A stretch of 64,000 bases of DNA, taken from NCBI GenBank assembly GCA_964057225.1, contig OZ059899.1, positions 14,516,501 through 14,580,500 on the forward strand, in the 5' to 3' direction. Each line of letters starts with the position of its first letter. The stretch's first letter is position 1. Below the pieces are notes generated by a model, which searched no databases, was not told where the DNA came from, and saw nothing but the letters and a program-made list of their open reading frames with translations. Made by a program: the position numbers and the translations under genes. Source of the stretch: Auanema rhodensis. Lineage: Eukaryota; Nematoda; Chromadorea; Rhabditida; Rhabditidae. Below are positions 1 to 13,600 of the stretch, one piece after another.

Positions 1-1601
1 GTTATGATTCTGATACATAATGAGGTGGTATGAATCGAGGTAATTGTAAAGTTAAGGAAGAGGGAACAGTTAATGTTGGCATTCAAACTATTTGATTGTT
101 AAAAGTCTGCGGAATGTAAAAGGATGCCGACTTGAGAACATGGTGGTTATGACGATAAGAAGAATAATGAATTCGTTATGCTAGACCTGTATATGATATA
201 TTATACTAATTAATATTATTATTATTATTATTGTATAATTGTGAAATGTTTATTATAGTTCATACGATTTAAAAAGCAAAAATAATGCATGAAAGCTGCT
301 ACATGAATAGACAGAACTATCAGAATTGCATTTGCGTATTGCAAATCAGAGAGAAAACGCATTGTGAAGTAGAAGAAACAGAGAGAGTTTAAAGCATCAA
401 AGTCATAAATGAAAAGTTTGAAAAGATTAAAAGTTGATGAGAATAATGTGAGTGCACAATACTAAAAATGGAAAAATGAGGTGGGAGAGGAAGAGTAGGT
501 TCATGTGAATAAATGACTAGAACGAACGCGATAAGGAAATGCCACATCAAACGCTATCGATTATACAAAACCAGGTAAGGAAATTGATTAATTTCAAATT
601 CAAGCTCAGACATTTGCTAGTGTTCCTAATTTCTATCGATTATGCTTTTAGTGTGGAAGTTTGTACTAAGCTTTACCATAGAATGAATTCAATATGGAGC
701 GAAAAGACGAAAAAAACAACAAAAATGCTTCTGAACAACATGCTTCTTCATAGAGTATTGATGACTAGTGATTATACAGTTTAAGGAAAAAGAAGGGAGA
801 GATGAACCGTTAAACTAACATATGAATATTTGAAATACATGTTTCATTAAGGAAAATGCTCAATTATTGAAAATATTGTTATAGTACTATTATTAGCGAT
901 TATAGCAAATTGATAATAAATACGTAAGAAGGAACAATACTATGTTGATAGATAGAGCTTAGTTAGAAAGTTAGTTAGACGTATAGTAATGGCAGACATA
1001 ATATAAATAGCATAAACAGTAATCGAATGTGAGAGAGATAAAAGACAGAAAAAGTGAATGAAAAGAGAGGAGAGTGTAAAGAGGATAGTCGTCTGCTTGA
1101 ACAGAAAGGTTGGTAAGAAAGTTAGGAAGCATGATAACGTATATGAATAATAAAAAAATGTTTGTTTGATGTATGGTGGTGGTATTGCCAATACATACTA
1201 TGCGTGTGTGTGTGTGTGTGCCAATAATATAAGAAAATGTGGATTTTACTATATATATATGAATATATAGCTTCTTCTTCTTCTATATATGGTACTTTTC
1301 TTTGTATAATACTATAATATATAGTTGTAGTACTATATGAATTTTAAAATCATTAAGATTACACATCTCTATGTTCTATGTTTCAATGAAAAGTGGAAGA
1401 AAAGATGGATACGTTAGATGAATCATGTACATGCATATAGTTATGAATAAGTACAAGACTTTCATTAAGTTATTCAGAAAGTCAGTGTAAGAAATGAATG
1501 TAATTATGACGTCATATAATACTTCCGTTCTTGAATAGTAAATGCAGTTCTGACCTCTAAACCTTGAAATAGTATTACTACAGATGCATCAAATGAAATT
1601 A

Positions 1602-1643
1602 AAATTTGGGTAAAACCATAACTTAAATTTGGGTAAAACCATA
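1602..1643. repeat. two-copy tandem direct repeat, period 23
   Basis: AAATTTGGGTAAAACCATA occurs at 1602-1620 and again at 1625-1643 without mismatch. Confidence 0.9.
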
Positions 1644-4534
1644 ATGCAATGAGATCAAAATGTTGAATAAAAGTGCGTTGGGTCAATATTCTGAGTGATG
1701 AACCACGTGTAGAAAAAAATTTTAGAAATGAAAGCTTGGTATTGAGCAAAGCTAGATAACACGTTTGCTCGAAACGGAGCAAATGCTACTGCAAACGAAA
1801 GGAAGAAAAAAAGAGATTAGTGAATCATTATAGAAATCATGATCGATATGATATTATCAAGAGTGGGCATAACTGGATAGTTTAATTGAATGCAATATAA
1901 TCTGTAAAATGAAGTTACGAATTGTGTTTTTTTTATGTCGTCGAGGCATTCGGGAAGACGAATCTACATCGTCGATTGAGAAGTCATCCGGTGAACGAGG
2001 TCAGCCAGCTGACGACTTACTGTCACAGATTGGCAGGAAAACGGTAAAAAAAGGAAAGCGGAAAAGGTAAAAAGGTTGTGAAAGAGATAGCAAAGGGTCA
2101 GCGCACGTCATCTGTGAGTACTCTTCATAAGGGAGTGGAGCTGTCATCAGTATATCAAGACATAGCGAATGGCATAAAGGATAGAAAAACAAATAGTTAT
2201 GTGAGTTATTAAGAATAGTTAGGATGATCATGTTTCTTGTTAGATATTTCATGTTTCTTAACGATGAGGTCAAGACAAATGAATGCAGCTAGTGAGATAC
2301 TAATGTCTGTTATCTAGACAACGTTAAAATGAAACTGAGGACGAGTTCATAAAATGATTCTGAGAAGGATGAACAACGAGAAATCGAGAAAGAAAGAAGG
2401 ATGTGATGTAGTTGAATGGGTGGGATTTAGCTAGAACACTTTTTCTTTTTTCTCTTTTTTACTCATTTTCCTAGCCTATTGACCATACTCTTCAATAGCC
2501 ATATAACTATAAATAGTTTTAAATGGATGAATCTGTACACTCGTTTTAACTGGATAAATTCAATGAAACTATCCACTTATTAATGGCTCCGTATATAGAT
2601 AATATAAGCTAAGAGAAGGAGGACGAGAAGTAAAAAAGTCGCAGAAAAACCTGATGTGATCATGCATGCTGATGTTGATGGAATATGCGACGATTTCACA
2701 GTATAGTATAATAAGTGTGATTGATCTTTTGATGTTATATATATAATAATAAAAATAATATCTTTATATATATATATATATAGTTCCGGAACGAAAAATA
2801 AGGAAAAGAATAGATAAAAGGTAATTACTGTATTGTATCTTGTTCAACAATAAGCTTATAACACTTTTATATCCTCGATAATGAGGATTATAAGTGATGA
2901 ACTGCCACGAAATCAGTTCAATAGCATTTGAAACGAATGTCGAACTTTTTTTTCAAATAAATAAGATTTCAATTCTACTGATAAGAAATGCAACAAGAGG
3001 ATTTGTCGAAATCAGGAAAGAACACACAGGCAGCAATGCAATTTTACAATTATTTGGCAAATGCGTAGAAATTTGGAGAAAAATGAAGTATTACAAGAGC
3101 ACAAGAGGGGGAAGAGAAGAAAGAGGAGGAGCTTTTACCAGGAAGATTCATCGTTTTCATTTTTAAACAACACAAGTCTGAATTGTGGTCAAATAAGACC
3201 TAAAAAGGCTATAGAGTTGAGATGTTGATAGAATGACATAGAAGTTATTGTCATGTGGTCAGAATTGAATTTGAAAGCTTTATGGTCACCTTAGCACAGT
3301 ATGAGATCATGACAAGAGTTCACGGATCTGAATAAACTGTAAGAAGAAGAGGTCTTGAAAAAGTCATACAAGAGTTATGAGAAGGAAAGGAAAGGTTCAA
3401 TAAATGTTAACTAAATGTTCAACAAAAAAGATAAAGAAAAATGGAATACGCTGAAAGTGAGAATATATGGGAAGCAACGAGTGTTTCGAAGCTTAATAAC
3501 AGTAAAATTGGCAAAAATAAAAAATTTGTAAAAAAAAGTGTAGTGAGAGCAGATACGAATATACATATATATCAAAGAACACGGCGACAAGAAAAAGAAT
3601 TGTCGGCCGCGAATTGTCTAGTTCATGCTAGTCTACTAAGCTCCAATGAGCTGACTTGAAGATATTCTCATTCTTCTGCGATCGCATGTTCCCTTTTTCT
3701 CTTCATCGTTGTCGGAAGATGAAGAAGCCAAGTGGATGGATGTGTAAAGACTCATCTCACACAATGAAAACGAAACAATTCTTCGAAGAAGAACAGAGTG
3801 TCATCGTTGTCCAGCAGCACAGTTCAGCATGTTGAACAGAGCGAACACGTCCTCGTCAAGTCGTTTCTCTCGTATTTAGTAGTAGCACATTCATTTCGGA
3901 CCTGTTGACATAACGTGTCGGCATAGTGTCCTCTTGTCGTTCGTCTTCTAATTCATATGTATATTTCACTTTCTTTCTGAACTTTATTTCATACAGTGTA
4001 GCTTTTCAACTATAATTCTACTAAGATTGAAGTTGCATATGCAGAGTATGGAATATGCGTTTCAAATAAACAAAACTGCTATGCAATATGGGAATTTAGA
4101 ATCTTTAGTTATAAGCTTGTCTAGGTTATGAAGATAGGCTGGAAACGAACAATAAAAATTTTAAGTAACAAGGAAAAGGGAGCGTAGAGTTTACAGCAAA
4201 TTAGTTAGATCGTGCAACCAGAGGATATAAGTATAGTGGTAATAAGGAAATACTCTATGACTCAAATTGGACATACAAAGCATATCGTTATAACGGAAGG
4301 GTCACTTTTGAATAAAAAAAAAGCGTGAACTGTACATACGAGAGAGATGTAGAAAGAGAGAGAGAGGGGGAGAAGAGAGGAGATAGCGAGAGTCCGTTCT
4401 GCACATCATCAGATGTGAAAAGCAAATAATGAAATAGAAGAAAAAAATAGAATAACGAATGGATGATAGTCATCTTCTTATAGTCTTCACTCTCTATCTC
4501 TTTCTACTTCTATATATATATCTTTAACTACTTC

Positions 4535-4538
<4 letters not shown>

Positions 4539-4569
<31 letters not shown>
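4539..4569. repeat. (CT)n microsatellite
   Basis: An uninterrupted CT run, the only clear pyrimidine microsatellite in the purine-rich left flank. Confidence 0.95.
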
Positions 4570-4572
<3 letters not shown>

Positions 4573-6529
4573 CTCTTTTGAAAGTACATCATTTTAAGAA
4601 AAAGAGAAAAAAAAGAAGAAAAAACTATTCACATACAGTGAAATCAAATATAAATGCCTATTATAACTATAACTATAAAAACATATTGAACAAACTGTAT
4701 ATACTGAACGCGTGCTAGAAATTCTTTAAAATTAGATTCAAAAGATAAAGTTTCGATAATGTCTTCAAGGCGTTTTACTCTGCCTCTATATTTGCTCAAA
4801 CCAAATGATAAGTTTGATAAAAACTGCAAGTTGTGACTGTTAATGATTTAAAGATTAAATCATATAAGATACATTAAATGAATGTAATCAGTCGTTTCAG
4901 CTTCAGCAACTGCCCAGCTTTGTTCGGTTGATTATCAGAAAATGAAACAATTTATGTGAGAGCAAAGTCAGAATACCTTGAGAAAATGAATAAAAAATTG
5001 CTGACAGGTTAAAAGATAAAAATACAAAGACTAGGGTAATGTCCGACTATTAGTAAACGTTCAAGGGTTCACAACAAAATGCTTAAATGGGACACGGCGA
5101 CCATGACCAAACAGTTGTGAGGAAACCCCAAGCGAGAAGACTAGCGACGTATCTAGCAGGCTGTACATCGTTGACAACACACTTCCGTAGGCTATCGTTT
5201 CTCCTCTGTCATTTGGTGTTTTTAGTCGCTTGTATATCTGTAGCCGAACTATCCTCATGAAAGAGGGTCAGAATGTGACATGCAGCGATTAGAAAGTTAT
5301 TTTTGAATGAAAAAAATCGGAAGACGAGAGAAAGAAAAGATTGCTGGAAGTATATGGCGGTACGGCTGAAATGAGAATACGGGCATGACTGATTATAAGT
5401 AGAAGAGGCGATTTGAACTGGCTTTTTCAGACTGTTTGGGAGAGGGGATAGAACACGATATATACAAGGAAGTAGCTTTGAATTTCGAACTTTGATAAAT
5501 ATGACCGGTAACTAGCAAAGTAGAAAATAGAGATATGAGAAGAAATAGAGAGAAAGAAGAGAAAAGAACAAGAATGAGGAGGTGAACAAGCAGTTTTAAG
5601 GACAAGGACGAGATGAGACAAAATGGAAGCGCTTAAGATAGATGAATGAGGTGTCTCGAAGTGTGTTGAAACGAGATCTGGCTGCTTATGTCGTTATCCG
5701 TCTCATCCTCAATCTTTTTTCATCTTCTGCTCCTTATTCATTGTTTTTTTGCCTCATCTTCATAGTTCAGTCTTCTTTTCGACTTCTCCACATCCTAAAG
5801 TCTTCTCTTCTGTTCCTGATCATTAACAATTCATTGATTGACATGAAAAGCAGATTACAGAAGAATTTGATAATCAATCTCCAGCTATTCCGTTGTTATA
5901 ACATTGTCACTAATATGTTAAATAAAGAGAGAAATAAAATAAATATAATTATAATAATCAACTGAGTAAGGTAATACATATAAATAGTATAGTATATATA
6001 TACATATATACTATATATATAATTAATTATATATATATAATACCACCTACATTTAAAAAATAATAACGTTTATAGCTGTAGTTGGTATTCAGTACTTATT
6101 ACTATTAAATATCCAATAAAAATGATAAAGATAACGTGTCTACATTTTTTAATATTTGAACTTGATTGTTATACACTTATAAACTTATATACAGAAAAGT
6201 TTTCAATTTAATAAAGGTAGTAAAATATAAATCAATACTTTTAATAATATTAATTATTATTTTAATCACTTTTAAAAGACAAATGAATGAATGAGAGAGA
6301 AAGAGTTAAAGAAGAGGAGAGCAATGGCTTCGTTTTGCTCCCTTAATCTAAACATGAAACGATAAGAGATAATTTATAAAATAGTAGAAAGAGCAGACTG
6401 AATGCATGCAGCAGTAAGAAGATAAGGCAAACCTACAGCGAATAGTGTACATGGAAGAGAAGTGGAAAAATAGAAAAAAAGGAATACTGGATGATGAAAA
6501 GTGATGTAGACAAGGTAGAGGAATAAAAT

Positions 6530-6531
<2 letters not shown>

Positions 6532-6561
<30 letters not shown>
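6532..6561. repeat. (GA)n microsatellite
   Basis: An uninterrupted AG run, about 15 units. Confidence 0.95.
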
Positions 6562-6563
<2 letters not shown>

Positions 6564-7129
6564 TGCATTAGAGATAGATAGAAAAGGAAAAGGAACCTAA
6601 GCTATGAAAAGCTGAATACAAACAAATCCAATAAGACAAGCTTCAAGCAATGAGCTAGCCTGTCATGCTATATGAAGTCAAGATTCGAGAAAGACAGGAA
6701 GAAAAAAACTATGTACACTAATCCTATACTCACTCATGATATGATTTGAGCAAATTCAAGGAATAAATAAACAATATAATAAACAAAATAAGTTTAAGTC
6801 ATAAATTAAAATATAAATATTATATTATATATTATATAATTTTATAATGATATTATAATATTACAACAAAAAAAAAGCTACACTTTTATGTTCGTCCAAA
6901 AGCAAATGTGAAAGTATGTTCTATCACTCAAATCCAAATACTTTTAAATGGAAATATGAAACATCGTTATGAATCATATAATAAGCTTATTACTTAATCA
7001 TATTATTAATAGAAAATTCAATAATTTTACTTAATCATTATAGTTTAAGAATTTTGTTTTAACAAAAAAATTGAACTAACCTGCATTTCCTGTTATTCAA
7101 CCGGTCAACGCTTCCACTTTTGCCAAAAA

Positions 7130-9515
7130 TGTGTATTCTCGTGCATGGTACGTCATTCACGTGATTACGTGATAATATGCTAATTGGAAGAAATCAATAA
7201 TCAACAAAAAATTTAGCTGAATTCTATGAAAATAATGAAAAGTTATAAGTTAAAATAAAATATTTTATAATTCAAAATTAATAATAATATTTATACATAA
7301 AAAATACATAAAAATACAGTTATTCTCATTAATATTATATAATTAACTATATGTATAAATATTTTGATATTAAAAAAAAACAAAATATGGAAGATGTTTT
7401 CTATGCTTTCTATATTATTATCAATCTATAAACTATAAACTAATATTAATTATAATAATTATAAGAAGATATTATATTTTGTTTTTATCAGAAATATTTG
7501 TAGTTTGTATGCGTTCATGTAGCTCCCTTTCTTTATTTCTATATTCATTTCTATGAACCGTTCGTTGAGTTATTACAGATTACTGATCTGAAATATTGAT
7601 TTGTTTAGTTTATTTAAATTTATTTTTATAATTTATAACTATATTATATTCTTATATATATAATTTTAATTATGAATTAAACCTTGTATATGATGTGAAA
7701 GTTATAAGTGTTTACTGGTTAGATTGATTTTTATTTGATTGTATAAGAACAATGAAAAGGAAATATTTTATTCTATTCTTTTAAATTTTGAATTTCCTTT
7801 AAAATACTTTTGATGAATAATAGTAATATTTGAAGATGAAATATGTAAAAAGGGGAGAGTAGTGCGTTATATCGTCATCTAGTGTCAGGTCAAGTACTTT
7901 GTCTTCCATAATTTATTAAATATGAATTGACCGACATTCAAAATTTTACTTTTCACAAACATGAAAATGCTTTTCCGTTTTTTTTTCCAAAAAAAAAGAA
8001 AATGTTGAGAACGGAAACTGTCGTCAACCTTGTAGGAAGGTAATACAAAAAGAAAATGAACGTTTAATTCCTTTTGAATAAAAGCTAATTATCATTATGT
8101 TCCAAAGTTTTTCTTTCTAAAGGAAAAGAAAAATGTGATGTTCTTCTTTCTTTCGGTCATGTTGTAAGTGTCTTTTGTATTCAAAAATATGTTTTTTTTT
8201 CTAGAAATTCTCTTGTATATTTCGACGAATATTTAGTAATAACGTTTTATAATTTGTTTGATTTCTATTCATTTATTCCAACTTTTTTTTGTGTATCCAA
8301 TTATAGTATAATAGATAGATAAAGATCTTGAGTCTATACATACACATACATCTACCTATCTACTAATGTCTACATTCAGTGACTAGCTGAGGTCGAATTC
8401 ATAAGGCCAGCTGACCTTAGGTGACAAAACTAACCTACAGATGAGTTGAATTCCATCGTTTGATGGGTTTCTGGCAATCAAAATAGACTGAACTGACGGA
8501 ATGAAGTTAGAAGTTCAGAATGAAAATCAAGCAGTTAACTTCAATTTTCTAAGATAGTTTAAAAGGTTTTTGACGATGGTGCATGGGCATTGGGGGGGTC
8601 AAGCAATGTACGCAATGTATGAGAATTCTTTCGAGTCTATTGATTCTGCTCACTGTTTCTTTGATTAATGATTGTTCCGAAGGAGTTAAGTAGTTGGATT
8701 TGACCTGTAGACTATGTTATCAAAGGAAATGTTGCCAGAAAGACTATGATGTAGCGAATATCTAGGAAGTAGACTTCTTGAGATGATTATGAACATCTTC
8801 ATAGAATGCATGAGATGGAGATATAGAGTCTGTATCTCCTGTTCACTTGTACTGTCTCTTCTACTTGATCTTACTCTTTATTTCTATTTTTCTTCCTTTT
8901 ACATCTTCATTCATAGTACAATAGAAGAATAGAAACAGATAAAAGACCCTAAGAGGTTAGAGGCCAATAGAGAGCTGTATCCAATATATTGTACATAGTA
9001 GGTAACAAGTAAGAGAGAGATATCTGTAAGAATGTTTCAAAGATCTCAGACTCGAATAATGATGATGTCGATGATGATGACGATGATGATGACGATGATG
9101 ACGATGATGATGAGGAAAAAGAAAGTAACCAAGTAGTAATATATAGACGAAGACTATACCATAGGCAATCGAGAGAAAGATTGACATGACGTACGAGTGT
9201 GCATGAAGAAGAGAGAGGGCCTCATAGAGAAAGAGAAAGAAAAAAGGATATAGACGTGTGCAAGAGGGGAGGAGGAAGACCTTCTGTATGCGCGCTGGCA
9301 GTTAGATCGAAGACCACGCCTCCAAGCCGCATCTCATCTAGCCATTACTATACTCCTGTAACCTGCAGTAGTATACAGATATCTATAAGATATATCTCAA
9401 TCACACAACTCAACTCATCTTGCGATTGATTGATTAATTCATTTTCTATACTATCACAAGCCTAACTATATAATCCTAGCTATATTATGCTATATACATG
9501 ACTGTAAAATAGCCA
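7130..9515 (+). promoter_or_regulatory. mua-3: presumed mua-3 upstream regulatory and 5'UTR region
   Basis: No coding exon is supported here. The stretch holds a TCACGTGA palindrome at 7157-7164 followed by TATGCTAATT at 7176-7185, an AT-rich part to about 8300, a GAT/GAC trinucleotide repeat at 9061-9113 and a purine-rich, then more GC-rich, leader at 9190-9350. The transcription start is not visible, and I see no clear trans-splice acceptor directly before 9516. Assignment as the mua-3 promoter rests on position only. Confidence 0.4.
9061..9113. repeat. GAT/GAC trinucleotide repeat
   Basis: GATGAT units alternate with GACGAT. It lies about 400 nt upstream of the mua-3 ATG. Confidence 0.9.
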
Positions 9516-9756
9516 ATGATTCCATTTAAAGATGCATCGCCAAATCGGCGAAAGTTGTCCACAATTCATTCTTGCTGGCAATTAACCAACATTATCTATA
9601 TTCATCTAGTATTTTTACTATTATTTTCATTAATTGCATCATCTTCTGCCGCAAATTGTACGAAATCACAGTTTGAATGTAGAGCAGGTAATCAGTGTAT
9701 TGCCATTCAAAAATGGCAAGATGGCATTGATGACTGTTGGGATTCATCTGATGAAG
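9516..9756 (+). other. mua-3: mua-3 exon 1: signal peptide and first LDL-A-like module
   Basis: The exon starts with ATG and ends in phase 1 at GAAG|GTAAG. About 25 polar residues precede a hydrophobic stretch (roughly residues 26-46, rich in Leu, Val, Phe and Ser) that ends at SSSAAN, a plausible signal-peptidase site. The first LDL-A-like module follows directly, with an FEC motif, an NQCIA motif and the acidic end DDCWDSSDEG. The N-terminal extension is long for a signal peptide, so the true start could be a later methionine or lie in an unseen upstream exon. No later in-frame ATG precedes the hydrophobic core. Confidence 0.8.
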
Positions 9757-10032
9757 GTAAGACTTGTTCAAACAATATCTCAACTAATTATAACGTTTTA
9801 ACTATAATATTCTACATGATTATATGTTGTTTGAAGTATAATGTCATCTATTTTTATTTTAAAATATTTTTGTCTTTTGAACAGTTATCTATAAACTAGC
9901 TGTAATAGTTAGGTGAACTGGCCAGTTACTAACCGGTCATTCATTTAATTCTAGATTCTATTTATCCATTATTGATATTATTTTCTATGAAATATTTCAA
10001 TTTTAATATTTATATTTTAATTCGTTAATTTG

Positions 10033-10092
<60 letters not shown>

Positions 10093-12344
10093 TCTCTCTT
10101 ACTATTTTTCTCTCTCTCTTCCTGTACCTCTTTCATTTGCTTTATCACATATCCCTCATTCTCTCTGTTCGTGTTGAAAATCTTCTACATAATTCTCCTT
10201 GTGCTGAAGTTTTTCTTTTTGCGGCTTACCTTCAACTCAAAGATGTTTTGTTCAGTTTTTCTTTCTAACAATTATGGAAAAAAAGCGTCGAAATCTCTGT
10301 ACTATAATCCTTTCGCATGCTGCCAGTTTGCGGGATAGAATATGATCTTAGACATGCCGCATAGTTAGTCGTAGCCTGGCTAGTATCTCTGCTCATAGTT
10401 AGTAGGTGACCATCATCTCTCATCGGTATGGGCCGTCGGTTATGTAGAATAAGAAGATGATTTTTCTTCCTTCCTAGACCAATTACTTTGCCTTTTTCAA
10501 TGTTCTTTTAACTGGCATGCAGTCCTTACTCGACACAGACGGTACCTTATTCTCTTGAAGTCGGCAAGGACACTAATTATACTTTTGGGTTTTTCTATAT
10601 GCTGTGTCTTGATCGGGCACCATGTACAGACTGGTAAAGAAAGAAATATGAAAGGTAATAAGGGTCATCATACACATCTTACTCAAGTTTCATCACGTCC
10701 ATCTAGCAATATATTGTCTCAAAAGCATTAATCAATGGATTTACCTTCTAACATGGATTACTAGCTCAAGTTTGAAATTGAAAACCTGCAATTAAGATCA
10801 ATTTGGCTAATTTGTACATTGCTTTTCTTTGTTTCCGTTCCATCTTGCCTATGAATTTGCCTATTAAGAATGGCCATCTTCAACAAAAACTTCACCTCCA
10901 CATACGACTGTTTCGCTGAAAAAAATTTATTGGATGCCATTTTAATTATAGTTAAACTTTAACTAATACTATGCTATTTTATATGAAAATTACCTATATG
11001 TCCTTCTTTCTTTTCTTTAATATTCAATACAGAATTCAATTGTTTAATGCTTTATTCCATTTTTGAAGTTAATAAACTTAAACATGTTCATATTTAACTT
11101 CTTGTCCTTGGTTCTTGTAGTCTTTCCTTAGAAGTAGCACATATTCATTGGCCATATTTGGATACATAGAACTATAATGATTCTCATAGAAATACTAATA
11201 GATGCTGGTCATGTAACCCCACTGTGAGCCTTTGTATTGTATTAAGATAGTTAAGGTTAGCATAGTTCAAGCTAATTCTTCGTATCTATTCCATAGCAAT
11301 GAATTGATGACCTTCCGAATGAATTGAGCAAGACATTCGAAGAGAATATCTTTTGATATGTCACAACTCTCAGTTGTCGGTATTCATATCTGACAGATTG
11401 AATTATGAAAATATATGATTTTCTTATTGAAAAAGAAGGTGAACTTACTACCTACTGTGATACCATAATGTTGTTTTCAAACTCAAACTTAAGATATTCT
11501 TCTTCTCTCATCTCTTAATACTTTTATGAAACTCAGTATTCTTTGTATAATTCTCTGGATATGACTTGTCACTTGATGTTGACGTCAAAATTCTTTTTTT
11601 TTTCTGTAAAATTGCTTATATTTTGGTTTTTTATGGTCTAAATGGCGGAAGAAGCTTTCTCTCTCTCTCTCCTTGTTTTTCTCTCTCTCTGTCTCTCTCT
11701 CTCGCTCTCCTTTTCTCGCTCGCTCTGTTCTTTTGTTTCGTTAACGTTTCTTTTCCTTGCAATGCTTAATGCATCAACCATACATGTGGCAACATGCTAC
11801 CTTAGATGCAGACACACAACATATACAGGAAAATACTAGTCTCATCTTCATTTCCTTGTCCTCCTGTAGAATCGAAAAGAAGAAGAAGAAGAAGAGGAAA
11901 AAAATAAATTGTTGTTCATATGTGTATGTATAGATATAGATGGTTTCCTGTATGCAAACATCATCTCAACCATCTATAATGCTTTGATTTGAAAACAAGT
12001 AAAAACAGATTTGACCTTCAAACATTTTCAAAATGAAAACAACATTTTGATACATTTGAAAGAAATTAACATAATATACTATATCATATAGTTATATTAG
12101 GTTGTTGTTATTCTGATCATAGTTACTCTAACATGAAATTGTTTTTCATTTTTAAAGAAGTTTTTATCTATTTTCAAGGAGATTTTTAAAAATATTTTAA
12201 TGGGCTTAACACGAATAGTGTAGAGATTAACCTTCATTTCATTTAATGCGTCTTCAGATCAACCTCACTCGAAGTTGATCTGTAATGCTATCTGAAGTGA
12301 CGTTGCATGGCTTCTGAATTAATCTTGGGAGTAGTCGACAATCA

Positions 12345-12391
<47 letters not shown>

Positions 12392-13529
12392 GAATTCTTT
12401 CTTTCAAACAATTTGTAATAGGCTTTGTTGAAATACGGTGATTATCTAATCAAAATTTCTGAAAGTTAGAGACAAGCCTTGTATATAACTAGTTGGATTT
12501 TAAACTATCTATATGACAACTTAATTATTATATATGTATATTGAAGTGTTTAATAGTAAATATATATATATATATATATAATATGTATGAAGAAATATAA
12601 TTAATATATTTCTGATTGAAATTCATTCAATTGCCCAATGATATTCAGTAAGAATCTCTGGCAAGCTTACTCTTACTTTCTCCAACTTTCATTCAGCCTA
12701 AATCATTCCTTATTCTATTCAATTTCATATCTTATTTGACTTAATGACAGTAGTAAAGGTATATACCAGCCTTGTGGTTAGCCATCAAGCATGAAAATGT
12801 CTTTATAAGCCTTCAAACTTTTTCCAAGTGGTTATACATATAGAATTAAATAAAAGTACAGATACTTGGTTATATAATTATTCGACAAATTTCGAGTAGC
12901 AATTAGAAAGGGAAAAGCTGTCTTAAGCTTAACTCTAAGTGAGCTTTATCTAGTTTTTAAGAGTTTTAATAATACAAACAATCTAGAAAAGTATTTTTTG
13001 TCTGTTTTTGAAATGAATCACCTTGTCATATGTATTACCGAGGGGGGGGGGTGAGATACCTGCATATTCGATCACACAATTCTCTCTTTCTATTAAATCT
13101 GAAAGAGAAAGTAATGGAAAAATGTCTCAAATGGTTGTCTTCTATATTATAGTATATGTAGTATAGATTTTGACTTTTTTTTTCATCTATTCCAAGAAAA
13201 CTGTTGTATAATTCTAATGTAATGTGACCAATTTTGTGGGAAAATGTTACTTGAATAAGAAAGAAGGGGTAAAGGATAAAAGTTCTCGATGATGTTCATT
13301 TACTGACTGAAAAAACGATGATTTAGTAGTAGGTTGTATAGAATACGAGAGAGATAGAGGCTAATACAACTAATTCTCTGAACTAGTAGCCAATGTCTCC
13401 ATCTCGATTGTCCTCTTTCATTAATCGAAAAATCCGTTTTATAACTCTTTGTAGACTGTCGGTATCGTCAGAATTTTATTTAAGCCAATGAAGAAATTGG
13501 GTATTAGATTGAAGACACAAGGTAATATT

Positions 13530-13600
<71 letters not shown>

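Larger units (their letters stand above)
1..7129. other. left flank without a supported gene
   Basis: No gene model can be supported. The + strand is purine-rich (many GA and GAAA runs), so the opposite strand reads T/C-rich, as intron sense strands do elsewhere in this window. The region may belong to a leftward-transcribed gene or its intron. It contains a 23-nt-period tandem duplication at 1602-1643, a CT repeat at 4539-4569, a GA repeat at 6532-6561 and very AT-rich stretches at 5980-6260 and 6800-7050. Short coding-like patches at 1946-2043, 3687-3860 and 5061-5260 are treated as findings. Confidence 0.5.

Noticed and set aside
30-9430. Many 60-90 codon open frames in the left flank on both strands
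   Set aside because: Most are low-complexity Ser/Leu or Lys/Glu strings from CT/GA repeats, without splice context or family motifs; only three patches were kept as findings.
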